Source of the DNA: an uncultured Clostridia bacterium
GTDB taxonomy: Bacteria > Bacillota > Clostridia > Oscillospirales > CAG-272
Length of the DNA: 41,148 nucleotides
Direction: 5' to 3'
NCBI GenBank assembly: GCA_944392615.1
Contig: CALXXF010000022.1
Span: forward strand, 1 to 41,148
Part shown: positions 8,471 to 17,099 of the stretch, in pieces
Layout of the letters: every line of letters starts with the position of its first letter
How positions within the stretch are numbered: position 1 is the stretch's first letter
Notes under the pieces: generated by a model
What the model saw: only the letters and a program-made list of their open reading frames with translations
What the model was told of the DNA's origin: nothing
Databases searched by the model: none
Translations under genes and position numbers: made by a program

Positions 8471-9841
8471 TTATCCCTGCACTTCGCTTTTCTCAAGGCA
8501 GACGACCGCTTCGACGTGTCCGGTACGCGGAAAGAGGTCAAAAAGATACACCTTTCCGTACCTGTAGCCGAACTCCTCAAAAAGACGGCAATCACGCGCA
8601 AGAGTATCCGGATTGCAGGAGATATAAACGATTCTCTTTGCACCGCAGTCGGTCATCCTTCTTATCAGGCTCTCCCCGCATCCCTTGCGCGGCGGGTCTG
8701 TCACTACCACATCTGCTTCATTGAGCGCCTCGGCATTGGCATCCGCGCACACAAAACGCGCTCTTTCGAGTCGGTTGAGCCCTGCGTTCTCCCGCGCATT
8801 TTCAACTGCCTGTGGTACTATCTCTACCCCTGTGAGGCAGGCCGCGCCGGAATTAGCAAGCATGTAAAGCCCTATGCTCCCGACTCCGCAGAAAAGATCG
8901 GCTATTCTGTCGCCCGGCTCTATTGCCGCAAGCTCAAGGGCCTTGGCGTAAAGCATCTCCGCAGCCGGAGTATTGACCTGAAAGAACGATTCTAAAGACA
9001 ATTTGAAATCGAGAGAGCACATGCGTGCGATGATATGATCCTCTCCCGCAAGAACGGCGCTTTTTCTGCCCAGTATCACATTTGTGTTTTTGTCATTTAT
9101 ATTCATCATCACCGACTTTACGCCGGAATGGCGCTCCATGACATAGCCTGCAAAGTCTGGATACTCCCGCGCAAAGGAGGATGACGTCACTACGACGGCA
9201 AGTGCCTGCTGGAGGCTTTCCCCGCCGTCACGTATAAACACATGACGCAGTAGCCCAGTTCCCTTTTCTTCATCATATATCGGCACCCCTCGGCTTTCGG
9301 CATACTCCATCACGGTTCTTAAAATATCGGTAATGACTCTTTTCTGAAGCATGCATCCGGCGTCCGGAAGTGGGACTATCCTGTGACTCTTGGCAGAAAA
9401 AAATCCTGCCGTATATCCTGGGCCCACGGGGAATTCCGCCTTGTTGCGGTAGTGATCCTTGTCGGCGCTGATGACGTCTGATATATCGGCGCTCAGACCC
9501 GCCTTTCTGAACGCTCCCTGGACATAACGCTTTTTCAGCTGCTTCTCGTAATCATAATCTATATGTGCATATACGCATCCGCCGCATTTCCCCGCCGACG
9601 GGCATGAAGGCTCCGAATAAAAGCGTGAACGGACGAGCAGTCTGTCTATAACGGCGACAAGGTAGGACGGCGTTGCCTTTATCACCTTCACGTCAGCGAC
9701 GTCCTCTGTAACGGCTCCCTTCACAAACACGACTATTCCGGCCCCGTCGCTCAGCGGAGCCCTCCCGATGCCGTATCCGAGATTATTCACGTCGGTTATG
9801 GCAAGACTCTTTATGATCGTATTTTTTACATATCTTTCCAT
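8471..9841 (-). CDS. RlmCD/RumA-type 23S rRNA m5U methyltransferase
   Basis: A 456-residue TrmA/RumA-family enzyme. It has an N-terminal TRAM-like domain (residues about 8-66), iron-sulfur cysteines C80, C86, C89 and a fourth in PDAGC, the SAM-binding segment DLFCGVGSIGLYM, the motif VVTDPPRKGCGE and the nucleophile motif SCNPDTLARD. Such enzymes methylate C5 of a uridine in 23S rRNA, or in tRNA for TrmFO-independent relatives. Which uridine is not determined by the sequence. The start ATG at 9841 follows GAGGG with short spacing. It appears monocistronic. Confidence 0.92.
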   Translation of the reverse strand: MERYVKNTIIKSLAITDVNNLGYGIGRAPLSDGAGIVVFVKGAVTEDVADVKVIKATPSYLVAVIDRLLVRSRFYSEPSCPSAGKCGGCVYAHIDYDYEKQLKKRYVQGAFRKAGLSADISDVISADKDHYRNKAEFPVGPGYTAGFFSAKSHRIVPLPDAGCMLQKRVITDILRTVMEYAESRGVPIYDEEKGTGLLRHVFIRDGGESLQQALAVVVTSSSFAREYPDFAGYVMERHSGVKSVMMNINDKNTNVILGRKSAVLAGEDHIIARMCSLDFKLSLESFFQVNTPAAEMLYAKALELAAIEPGDRIADLFCGVGSIGLYMLANSGAACLTGVEIVPQAVENARENAGLNRLERARFVCADANAEALNEADVVVTDPPRKGCGESLIRRMTDCGAKRIVYISCNPDTLARDCRLFEEFGYRYGKVYLFDLFPRTGHVEAVVCLEKSEVQG

Positions 9842-10185
9842 ATGCCCTCACAGTACTTAGAACAGTAGTGCGTTATTTTCAACACCCGGCAATCACAATA
9901 TTAGCACAGATAAGTATTTTTGGCAACAGCTGCGGCAAAAATACAGAAAGGCTTGTTTTTTGCCTTCGGCAGGATTTGCTTTTTTGCCCTGAAGTCTACG
10001 CATTTATTACGTGTTTCTGCGTGTTTATGCTTCCTGCTTGCAAAAATGTGCTTCAGCATGTTGATGCGCCGTTTGCACCGGAAACCGACAAAGCATGCAA
10101 CAGGGATAAAAAGCACGCATCCCGGAGCAGAAGGTGCAGCACAGCGGGCAAAAGTCAAAGTAACTGCATAAAATTTTTTTGTTTG
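9842..10185. other. Intergenic region without a supported gene
   Basis: A divergent intergenic stretch between the methyltransferase and the DUF4358 gene. A 154-codon open frame crossing it (9868-10332) has a composition unlike a protein and no SD. It is rich in GCAAAA and TTTTTGC words, but I see no clear repeat or RNA. Confidence 0.5.
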
Positions 10186-10214
10186 TTTACTTTTGGCTCA
10201 TCATATGGTAGAAT
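10186..10214 (+). promoter_or_regulatory. Promoter of the DUF4358-MBOAT cluster
   Basis: TTTACT (10186-10191) lies 17 bp upstream of TAGAAT (10209-10214). The leader of about 110 nt contains an imperfect GC-rich inverted repeat (CTTGCCGCC with GGCGGCAAG, about 10219-10255) with no following T-run. Confidence 0.6.
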
Positions 10215-10331
10215 ACTCCTTGCCGCCGAACAAACGGGGCGGCGCAGGGCGGCAAGTGTGGGCGTTGCCCGGAGCCGTCGTAAAATACCGGATTTCAGGT
10301 ATATAAACCAACGAAACGGAGGCGTCTGTTA

Positions 10332-10838
10332 ATGAAAATATCCGCGTTTAACAAAATCCTGCGCCGAGTTTTTTCAGCTGTCTGTCTTTTGCAGGTTGTC
10401 TGCCTTTTGCTTACCGGATGCGCCCTTGCCGGAGGCGACCCGGATACAGAGATTTTTCTTGCCAAAAGCCAGGAGCTGACTGAAGGCGATTTCCCCACGG
10501 TGCGCGAAGATGTGGCGCCCGACAGCATGCTTTTTTCATATCACTTTTTCATAGAACCCGATGATGCGGTAGAAAGCGCCGAAATTCTTTATCCGGCAGA
10601 TCCGTACGGGAATATTCCGTTTTTTGTGGGCATACTAAAGACAAGCTCCGCAAGCGATGCCGCCCGTCTCAGCGGCATTATATACGAAAACCTGGACTAT
10701 AACAAGCTCGTATGCGCCCCATATGAAAAAGCGTTTTGCGAGAATTCCGGAAGCGTCGTCGTTCTGATAATGGACATTGAACCAGAGCGCGCGCAGTCAA
10801 TTCTGAATGCTTTCCAGGAGATTGCGGGCAAAAAATAA
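10332..10838 (+). CDS. DUF4358-like lipoprotein
   Basis: A 168-residue predicted lipoprotein with a basic N-terminus, a hydrophobic stretch and the lipobox LLTGC with Cys at about residue 30. The exported part contains the pattern seen in DUF4358 proteins (YPADPYGNIPFFVGILK and IMDIEPERAQSILNAF). DUF4358 proteins are small exported proteins of unknown function that, as I recall, often sit beside MBOAT and DHHW genes in Clostridia. That is the case here, with only 15 bp to the MBOAT gene. The start ATG is supported by GGAGG nine bases upstream. A role assisting polymer O-acylation at the cell surface is inference from position. Confidence 0.8.
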   Translation: MKISAFNKILRRVFSAVCLLQVVCLLLTGCALAGGDPDTEIFLAKSQELTEGDFPTVREDVAPDSMLFSYHFFIEPDDAVESAEILYPADPYGNIPFFVGILKTSSASDAARLSGIIYENLDYNKLVCAPYEKAFCENSGSVVVLIMDIEPERAQSILNAFQEIAGKK

Positions 10839-10853
10839 CGGAGTTGAGCCCAC

Positions 10854-12506
10854 TTGCTTTTTTCAAGCGCGCTTTTTCTTTTTGTTTTTCTTCCGGGCGT
10901 TCTGATTATATACTATCTTCTCCCGGCAAAAGCCAAGAATCCGTTTTTGCTTGTTGCAAGCATAGTTTTTTATATTTCCTCCGACCCGAAGTCGGTTTTT
11001 CTCCTGATTTTCACGGCATTTCTGAATTACGCCTTTGCCCTGATAATAGCAAGGCGCAGCCGCTTTTCAAAGGTCGCTCTGATCCTCTGCCTTGCGGCAG
11101 ACTTTTCCGTACTCTTCTTTTTCAAGTATTCGCACTTTTTTCTGTCGCTTTTCTTCGGCGATTCTGTACCGGAGCCGGCTCTGCCCGTCGGAATCAGCTT
11201 TTACACCTTTCAGGCGGCAAGCTACACAATAGATGTTTACAGAAATGACTGCCGGTGTGAGAGGAGTTTTCCCACATTTGCCACGTATCTGTGTCTTTTC
11301 CCGCAGCTGATAGCCGGACCGATAGTGCGTTACAGCGATGTAGAAGACAGTATGCTTTCCAGGCAGCGCGGGACGGTGCGCTTTTCCGACGGAGTTTTTC
11401 TCTTTGCCAGGGGGCTTGCAAAAAAGGTGGTCATTGCCGACTCTCTTTTTGTGCTCGGAGTCGGTTATGCGGAAAGCATGCAAAGAGACGTGCTTTTTTC
11501 GTGGCTCTACGCAGTTTCCTTCACGCTCAGAATATATTTTGATTTTTCAGGCTACACCGATATGGCAAGAGCACTCGGAAAAATGTTCGGCTTTGAATTT
11601 CCGGAAAACTTCAGACATCCGTATGCCGCAAAGACAGTATCAGAATTCTGGAGAAGGTGGCACATGACTCTCTCCTCCTGGTTTCGAAGCTATGTCTATA
11701 TTCCTTTGGGAGGAAACCGCTGTTCCAAGGCGAGAAACGCCTTTAATATCGCGGTCGTATGGGTGCTTACCGGATTGTGGCACGGGGCAAATTTCACATT
11801 TATCGCATGGGGCGCTCTTTACGCGCTTCTGCTGATTGCAGAAAAAATGCTCTTTCCCGCACTGCGGATAGCGCTGACTCAGCTGTTTGACCGCCGCTCC
11901 CGCCGCTCCTTTAAGAAAGACGGCGGCAGGCCTTATGTAAACGCTCTTGCTGCCGGCGAGGTTCCCGTAGCATATTCACCCGGCGCCGGCCAAAACGGCA
12001 TGCCCGACAGCGCCGAAGGCTTAAGCTCTTCTGCACCGGTAAGCTCTTCTGCACCTTCCGCGCGACCGGTGATTGCTTCCGCAATGCTTTCTTTTGCGGG
12101 ACATGTATACACCATGTTCTTTGTCATATGCGGATTTGTGATATTCAACGCCGATTCGCTCGGCTCGGCTTTTTCAACGCTTTCCGACATGCTTCTCATA
12201 TCGGGCGCTCCGCTTTTTTCAACTGTATCGCTTTATTACCTCAAAAGCTACTCTGTCCTTATTGCAGCTTCCTCGGTGCTTTCGCTGCCGGTGGGCAACC
12301 GATTGAAACGCATTTTTCATACGCTCGTCGGGCGCTTAAACGGCCGTCTGCCATTTTCAATATACGGCAGGAGCCGGTTTGTACGCCGCCTTGCCTCGCT
12401 GGCGCGCAATGCCGTAAGACCTGCGGCGGTGCTTGCCTGTCTCATGACAAGCTTGTTTTTCATTATAGGCGGTTCGTACAAGCCGTTTCTATATTTCCGG
12501 TTCTGA
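10854..12506 (+). CDS. MBOAT O-acyltransferase (AlgI/DltB/PatA-like)
   Basis: A 550-residue polytopic membrane protein of the AlgI branch. It carries GISFYTFQAASYTIDVYR, PQLIAGPIVRY, FWRRWHMTLSSWFR with the first conserved His, and GLWHGANFTFIAWG with the putative catalytic His. It should move acyl groups across the membrane for transfer to an extracellular polymer. The start is TTG at 10854, preceded by GGAG ten bases upstream. There is no ATG near the conserved N-terminus MLFSSALFLF. An odd Ser/Ala/Pro-rich stretch of about 65 residues (around 345-415) is inserted before the last membrane block. The acceptor polymer is unknown. Confidence 0.92.
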   Translation: MLFSSALFLFVFLPGVLIIYYLLPAKAKNPFLLVASIVFYISSDPKSVFLLIFTAFLNYAFALIIARRSRFSKVALILCLAADFSVLFFFKYSHFFLSLFFGDSVPEPALPVGISFYTFQAASYTIDVYRNDCRCERSFPTFATYLCLFPQLIAGPIVRYSDVEDSMLSRQRGTVRFSDGVFLFARGLAKKVVIADSLFVLGVGYAESMQRDVLFSWLYAVSFTLRIYFDFSGYTDMARALGKMFGFEFPENFRHPYAAKTVSEFWRRWHMTLSSWFRSYVYIPLGGNRCSKARNAFNIAVVWVLTGLWHGANFTFIAWGALYALLLIAEKMLFPALRIALTQLFDRRSRRSFKKDGGRPYVNALAAGEVPVAYSPGAGQNGMPDSAEGLSSSAPVSSSAPSARPVIASAMLSFAGHVYTMFFVICGFVIFNADSLGSAFSTLSDMLLISGAPLFSTVSLYYLKSYSVLIAASSVLSLPVGNRLKRIFHTLVGRLNGRLPFSIYGRSRFVRRLASLARNAVRPAAVLACLMTSLFFIIGGSYKPFLYFRF

Positions 12507-12557
12507 GAACTGAAGCACATCTTCAGTACAACATTTGCCATTCTCTACCGCCCCTTT

Positions 12558-12603
12558 TGCGCGCGACTCATCGGACACTCTGCGCGCGACTCGTCGGACG
12601 CTT
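12558..12603. repeat. Tandem duplication, 23-bp unit, two copies
   Basis: Units 12558-12580 and 12581-12603 share TGCGCGCGACTC and TCGGAC and differ at three or four positions. It lies in the 203-bp gap between the MBOAT and DHHW genes, which holds no other supported feature. Confidence 0.75.
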
Positions 12604-12709
12604 TTAAAAATCCATATAACAAGGGGCTTTCAAAACCGACACCCGTAAAGGCACCCTCAGTATAAAAAATCACGTCGCATCGGAATTTTTTGCTTCTGTC
12701 GGAGGACAA

Positions 12710-13858
12710 ATGAACAGAATACGACTCAAAAAGAAAAAAACGACTTCAGCACGCAGTCTTTCCGATACATTGACGATCGCTGTGTTTTTTCTGTTTATGC
12801 TGATTCCCGGCATTTTCTATATTCTTCTGAAGCCGCCCGCTTTTCTCGAAAGCGAGCGCAGAAGCGCGGAAGCAATGCCGGAAATATCGCTTTCCTCCAT
12901 TTATGACAAGGAGTATTATGAGGATTTTGAATCATTTCTTCTCGACGCTTTTTTTGCGCGCGACCTTATGATCCGGGGCAAAAACCTGTTTTCCACAGAC
13001 ATACTGATGCAGACAGACGTTGACGGCATTATGAAGACCGACGACGGAGTCGTAAAACTCCTCATGGAATGCGATAAAGCGCGTATTTCAGAAACGGCTG
13101 AGACCTTTGACAGAATATGCTCGGAATATTTTCAACAGGCAGGCGGAATATACCTCAGCGTGATTCCCGGAAGATCCTTTTATTTTTCCGACTCTGAAAA
13201 GCTGTGCTTTGAGGAATGCTCAAATACACTCGACAGAAAAATGAGGACCCCGCACTCAACGGTGGACCTGACCGGTGTTTTGTCCCAAGACAGTTACTAC
13301 TGTACCGACATCCACTGGAAACAGCAAAAGCTGCTCCCGGTTGCCCGCCTTATATTGGATGCAATGGGCAGGGCATTTCCTCCGACCGTGTTTTCAGAAA
13401 CAGAGCTCGGAGAATTTACAGGCACGGTCGGCTCGCAGTCTCATCTGTGCGACGAAACCGACATTCTCACTATCGTGACATCGGAATACACAAAAAAGGC
13501 GGAGGTGTCCTATCTTGTTTCCGGAGAATCGGGCGGTGTATACGACACAGACGCTTTTTATGAAAGCTATGACAAGTACGACGTCTTTCTGCGCGGCGAG
13601 ACCACAGGCGGCGCCAACAATTCCTTTATAAGCATAAAAACGGGGAGTAGCGGAGGGCGTCTGATAATATTCAGAGATTCTTTTGCACGGTCTCTTGCTC
13701 CGCTGCTTCTCGGCTCGTACAGCGAAATAATACTCATAGATCTCCGCGCAGGAAGCGGCTCGCTCGAAAGGTACGCCGACCTGCTCTCAGGCAGTGAGGA
13801 CACGGACGTCCTGTTTCTTGTAAGTGCCTATGTTGTGAATACGACAGCCATAAAATGA
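12710..13858 (+). CDS. DHHW/AlgX-AlgJ-like O-acetylation protein
   Basis: A 382-residue protein anchored by one N-terminal membrane helix (about residues 23-42), with an extracytoplasmic SGNH-like domain. The motif CTDIHWK (about residue 197) matches the D-x-H-W signature of DHHW/AlgX proteins, and IIFRDSFARSLAPLL (about 316-330) supplies the conserved Ser region. Related proteins take acyl groups exported by an MBOAT partner and place them on a polysaccharide, which fits the gene order DUF4358-MBOAT-DHHW. The ATG start follows GGAGG at five bases. Confidence 0.88.
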   Translation: MNRIRLKKKKTTSARSLSDTLTIAVFFLFMLIPGIFYILLKPPAFLESERRSAEAMPEISLSSIYDKEYYEDFESFLLDAFFARDLMIRGKNLFSTDILMQTDVDGIMKTDDGVVKLLMECDKARISETAETFDRICSEYFQQAGGIYLSVIPGRSFYFSDSEKLCFEECSNTLDRKMRTPHSTVDLTGVLSQDSYYCTDIHWKQQKLLPVARLILDAMGRAFPPTVFSETELGEFTGTVGSQSHLCDETDILTIVTSEYTKKAEVSYLVSGESGGVYDTDAFYESYDKYDVFLRGETTGGANNSFISIKTGSSGGRLIIFRDSFARSLAPLLLGSYSEIILIDLRAGSGSLERYADLLSGSEDTDVLFLVSAYVVNTTAIK

Positions 13859-14046
13859 CAGTGCCGGAAGACTGCCCGTAACACCGCCGCACGGTATCTG
13901 CCAAGGCAGGATAAAAGTCCTGCGCAGCGGCGCAGGGCAGCGGCGCGGGAATTTTTGCGGCAAAAAACAGGTAATTTATATACCCGGTGATAAAGAGGCA
14001 CACCCGGACGCATACTAAGAAAAAACAAAACAGGCGGACAAAAAGT
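13859..14046. other. Intergenic region with GC-rich hairpin
   Basis: It holds a 7-bp stem CCTGCGC/GCGCAGG (about 13919-13936). There is no immediate T-run, so it is not called as a terminator. An in-frame GTG at 13987 has no SD and is not taken as the LCP start. Confidence 0.4.
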
Positions 14047-15117
14047 ATGCGTCATATAAAATTCATGCTCGTGTCGGTCGTTGCCGTTGCGGTACTGACT
14101 GCTCTGGCGATATCGGCATTTTCTCTTCTTTCATCCGGGAAAAGCTCTCCCGCTGCCACCGGCACCGGTGACAGCGACTCCGGCAGTTCGGAATGCTCTT
14201 CGGAGACATCATACAATTTTCTGTTTCTCGGCGTCGACGAAGCCTCGTCAAGCAGCGACGTTATCATGCTTGCGCGTTTCGACAAAACCGGGAAAATATC
14301 GGTAGTGCAGATACCCCGCGACACATACGTGGGTGAAATGGGAAGAATAAATACCGTTTTTGCCTCAGCTTGTGCAAAAGCGCTGTCTTCCGGACTCGAC
14401 AAAAGGCAGTCCCTTGAAAAAGGAGCGCAGGCAATGAGGGATTTCTTTTCCTCATCTCTGGGGATAAAAACCGACGCCTATGCGGTTCTCACGCTTGAGG
14501 CACTCGAAAACATTGTGAATGCCGCCGGAGGAGTGGAGGTATCTCTCGACCGCGATCTCGACTATGACGACCCGTCTCAGGACCTCCACATCCATCTGAA
14601 AAAGGGTGATGTCTGTCTCGACGGAAAGAGCGCATGCGGTCTTGTGCGCATGCGGAGTGCATATCTTTCGGCAGATTACGGAAGAATGGATGCACAAAAA
14701 ATTTTCATGGCAGCTTTTTTCAAAAAAGTAAAGACTTCTCTCTCACCTCTTGAAACAATAGCTCTTTTGAAAGCCGCATACAGCTCGACTGTCACAGATA
14801 TGAGCATGACGCAGTTGGTGAGCTTTGCAAGAATAGCCCTCAGGGCTGACGAAGAGGACATACTGTTTTCAAGCGTGAAAGGGGAAATGTACAAAACCGA
14901 GAGCCACGGGGCTGTCATCGTCGCAGAGATACTGCAAAAAGAAAATCTTGAGGCGATATCGGCAATATTCGCCGGAGACGGCGATACCGAGGCTGATTAT
15001 GAGGCTTTTTGCGACGGCACGGAAGAAGCGCGGAGGATGTTTGAAAAAGCGCCGCTTTACCCCCTCTCGTTTTCGTCTGTCAGGGAAATAGAGGAAAACG
15101 GGATAACGATACGTTAG
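14047..15117 (+). CDS. LytR-CpsA-Psr (LCP) family wall-polymer ligase
   Basis: A 356-residue protein with one N-terminal membrane helix and a Ser-rich linker, then an LCP domain. NFLFLGVDEA, IMLARFDKTG, VVQIPRDTYV and GRINTVFASA are standard LCP motifs with the Asp and Arg residues that bind pyrophosphate. LCP proteins transfer glycopolymers from undecaprenyl carriers to peptidoglycan outside the cell. The start ATG at 14047 has AGGCGGA eight bases upstream. An earlier GTG at 13987 lacks an SD. The context with MBOAT, DHHW and a TagA-type transferase points to attachment of an acylated surface polymer. Confidence 0.9.
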   Translation: MRHIKFMLVSVVAVAVLTALAISAFSLLSSGKSSPAATGTGDSDSGSSECSSETSYNFLFLGVDEASSSSDVIMLARFDKTGKISVVQIPRDTYVGEMGRINTVFASACAKALSSGLDKRQSLEKGAQAMRDFFSSSLGIKTDAYAVLTLEALENIVNAAGGVEVSLDRDLDYDDPSQDLHIHLKKGDVCLDGKSACGLVRMRSAYLSADYGRMDAQKIFMAAFFKKVKTSLSPLETIALLKAAYSSTVTDMSMTQLVSFARIALRADEEDILFSSVKGEMYKTESHGAVIVAEILQKENLEAISAIFAGDGDTEADYEAFCDGTEEARRMFEKAPLYPLSFSSVREIEENGITIR

Positions 15118-15129
15118 CATCATGAGCAG

Positions 15130-15161
15130 CGTATCCGCCGTCTTTCCAATCGGCGGATACG
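15130..15161 (+). terminator. Probable terminator after the LCP gene
   Basis: An 11-bp perfect stem CGTATCCGCCG/CGGCGGATACG (15130-15140 with 15151-15161) begins 12 bp after the stop codon. The sequence after it (TCTGCTTATC) is only moderately T-rich. Confidence 0.6.
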
Positions 15162-15291
15162 TCTGCTTATCAATATAATGTCGTTATAATGCCGTCACAT
15201 AATGATTCCTGCGCCGCCCTGTAAAAAACACAGTAAACGGCATAAAGGATACACATATATATATTAAAATTCTGAAGAAACGGGGGAAAAC

Positions 15292-15735
15292 ATGACTCAG
15301 GTTGAAATATACACAGACGGTGCCTGTAAAAACAATCCCGGTCCCGGCGGTTGGGGAGCCATACTTGTCTGCAACGGCAGGGAGAAGGTTATGTCCGGCG
15401 GAGAAAATCCTACCACGAACAACCGCATGGAGCTCATGGGCGCAATAATGGCATTTGAGGCTCTGCGTTACCCATGCCGCGTAAAATTCTGTTCCGACTC
15501 GAAATATGTGATAGACGGGCTCTCTAAAGGTTGGGCAAAGGGCTGGAGGACCAGAGGCTGGAAAAAGGCTGACGGAAAGCCTGCTCTGAACCCCGAACTT
15601 TGGGACAGACTGCTCAGGGCGACAGAGCCGCATGAAGTAAGCTACATATGGGTAAAAGGGCACAACGAGCACCCTTATAACGAAAGATGCGACGCCCTTG
15701 CAGTTGCCGAGGCAAAGAAAGCGGCGTCGGGATAA
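15292..15735 (+). CDS. rnhA: Ribonuclease HI
   Basis: A 147-residue RNase HI of standard length that cleaves the RNA strand of RNA-DNA hybrids. The acidic catalytic residues are visible in [17 protein letters not shown] (Asp8), NRMELMGAI (Glu), [10 protein letters not shown] (Asp) and ERCDALAV (Asp), with a His in [10 protein letters not shown]. The [14 protein letters not shown] segment is the basic protrusion typical of the E. coli-like form. The SD GGGGG lies a few bases before the ATG. Two TATAAT words (15174-15179 and 15185-15190) precede the gene, without a clear -35. Confidence 0.97.
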   Translation: MTQVEIYTDGACKNNPGPGGWGAILVCNGREKVMSGGENPTTNNRMELMGAIMAFEALRYPCRVKFCSDSKYVIDGLSKGWAKGWRTRGWKKADGKPALNPELWDRLLRATEPHEVSYIWVKGHNEHPYNERCDALAVAEAKKAASG

Positions 15736-15875
15736 AAGGCAGAATTTTGCAAAGATGACGGGCTGTTATTACGCTTACACTGTTTCCGAGCCCGCACCTC
15801 TGCCGCCTCGCGCCTTGCACACATTCGGAAGGTTTCACGGTACATAAGCTGAAAATTCAGAAAGGCGGGCAGATC

Positions 15876-16676
15876 ATGTACCGATCATCCTGTGTATCAG
15901 GCATAAGCGGAGGAAAAGCAGAAAGAAAAATCAAGCTGATGTCTGTAATATTCGACGATATTTCCGACCGCGACGCAGCTCTTAAAATAACAGCCGAAGC
16001 CGAAAAGGGACACAGCGGATATGTAGTGACACCAAACGCAGTTATTTGCCGGCGAGCTTTTTCCGACCCGCTGTTTGCACAGCTCATAAACGGGGCTGCG
16101 GTGGTGCTGCCGGACGGAAAAGGCGTGAGACTTGGGGCAATGCTCAGTGGCGACCGTTTTTTATCCGACTCAGCCTCAGGCGTGCACACCGGATGGCTTG
16201 CTGCCGGATATTCGGCGCTTAACAAAATTCCAGTTTTCTTTCTGGGAGGAAAAGCCGGAGTTGCAAAGAAGGCTGCAGAAAAGCTGAGCCGAGCCTTTCC
16301 GGGGCTCAGGGTAAGCGGGTACTGCGACGGCTTTTCACTCGACGAAGAGGCAATGGCGGCACTTGTAAAAAAATCGGGAGCGCGTCTTGTCTATGTATGC
16401 CTCGGAAGTCCTCGTCAGGAGTATTTCTGCAAAAAGCTTTCTGATGAATGCGGGACTGTCTGTCTTGCGCTTGGCGGAAGCCTCGACATATATTCGGGGT
16501 GCAAAAAAAGAGCGCCGTCTGTTCTGGTCAGCTGCGGTCTTGAATGGCTGTTCCGTATCGCATGTGAGCCGCACAGGATCTCGGCGGTCCCGGAGATAAT
16601 ATCATTTCTTTCGGCATGCGCATTTTCCCGCAGGAAAACACAGGGTAAGCACAGAGCTAAAACGGCAGATTTCTGA
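15876..16676 (+). CDS. WecG/TagA/CpsF family glycosyltransferase (GT26)
   Basis: A 266-residue protein with GT26 motifs: VVTPNAVICRRA, VVLPDGKGVRLG (the Asp needed in TagA-type enzymes), VCLGSPRQEYF, ALGGSLDIYSG and GLEWLFRIACEPHR. Members add ManNAc or a related sugar to a lipid-linked sugar at the inner face of the membrane, an early step of teichoic-acid or exopolysaccharide synthesis. The start ATG follows GGCGGG at six bases. An internal ATG at 15939 is closer to the family N-terminus but has no SD. It follows the LCP gene, consistent with a shared polymer pathway. Confidence 0.9.
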   Translation: MYRSSCVSGISGGKAERKIKLMSVIFDDISDRDAALKITAEAEKGHSGYVVTPNAVICRRAFSDPLFAQLINGAAVVLPDGKGVRLGAMLSGDRFLSDSASGVHTGWLAAGYSALNKIPVFFLGGKAGVAKKAAEKLSRAFPGLRVSGYCDGFSLDEEAMAALVKKSGARLVYVCLGSPRQEYFCKKLSDECGTVCLALGGSLDIYSGCKKRAPSVLVSCGLEWLFRIACEPHRISAVPEIISFLSACAFSRRKTQGKHRAKTADF

Positions 16677-16702
16677 CGAGTGAGCGCCACGCCTCTTTGA
16701 AC

Positions 16703-16828
16703 GAACCGACATTCCCGCACGAACCCGCCTTTCCGCACGAACCGACATTCCCGCGCGAGCCGACATTCCCGCGCGAGCCGACATTCCCGCGCGAGCCAGT
16801 CCCTCCGGATGCACCTGTCTTTCCGGAC
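16703..16828. repeat. Tandem array, 18-bp unit, seven copies
   Basis: Seven contiguous 18-bp units run from 16703 to 16828. Units three to five are nearly identical (GAGCCGACATTCCCGCGC type), and the outer ones diverge. The reverse complement contains ATGTCGGC, the same core as in the 27-bp array at 8331. An open frame on the minus strand through the array is a by-product of the 18-bp periodicity. Confidence 0.9.
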
Positions 16829-16989
16829 GCATAAAGCCGCATCAAACTATTCCGCCCGATAAAGCTTCCGGGACGATTCACCTTACCCGCAGCTTGACCG
16901 GCGTCAGGCAGGACATTCTTTATCCCCACCCTGAGCTATGTCCCGGGGCGGGACATGCCCGCATTTTTCACGATTAGGCTTCAAAACTC

Positions 16990-17018
16990 TTGAATTATCG
17001 CAAACTTAGATGTATAAT
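16990..17018 (+). promoter_or_regulatory. Promoter of the eight-TM protein gene
   Basis: TTGAAT (16990-16995) lies 17 bp from TATAAT (17013-17018), with TG one base before the -10. An in-frame ATG at 17010 overlaps the -10 box, so it cannot be the start of this transcript's product. The adjacent sequence 16829-16989 has nothing else that I can support. Confidence 0.8.
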
Positions 17019-17099
17019 AGACGGTGTATATGCCCCGGCACGTACAGCCCTTGCCGCCGGGGCAGCAGATATAAAAAGCTGAAAAAGGGGTGTGCCCGC

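Noticed and set aside
9868..10332. 154-codon frame before the DUF4358 gene
   Set aside because: It has Cys- and Phe-rich composition unlike a protein and no SD, and a good promoter lies inside it.
16602..16929. Minus-strand frames with RAGMSARAGMS-type repeats
   Set aside because: The 18-bp array creates periodic codons in any frame. The frames overlap the WecG/TagA gene end and have no SD or homology.
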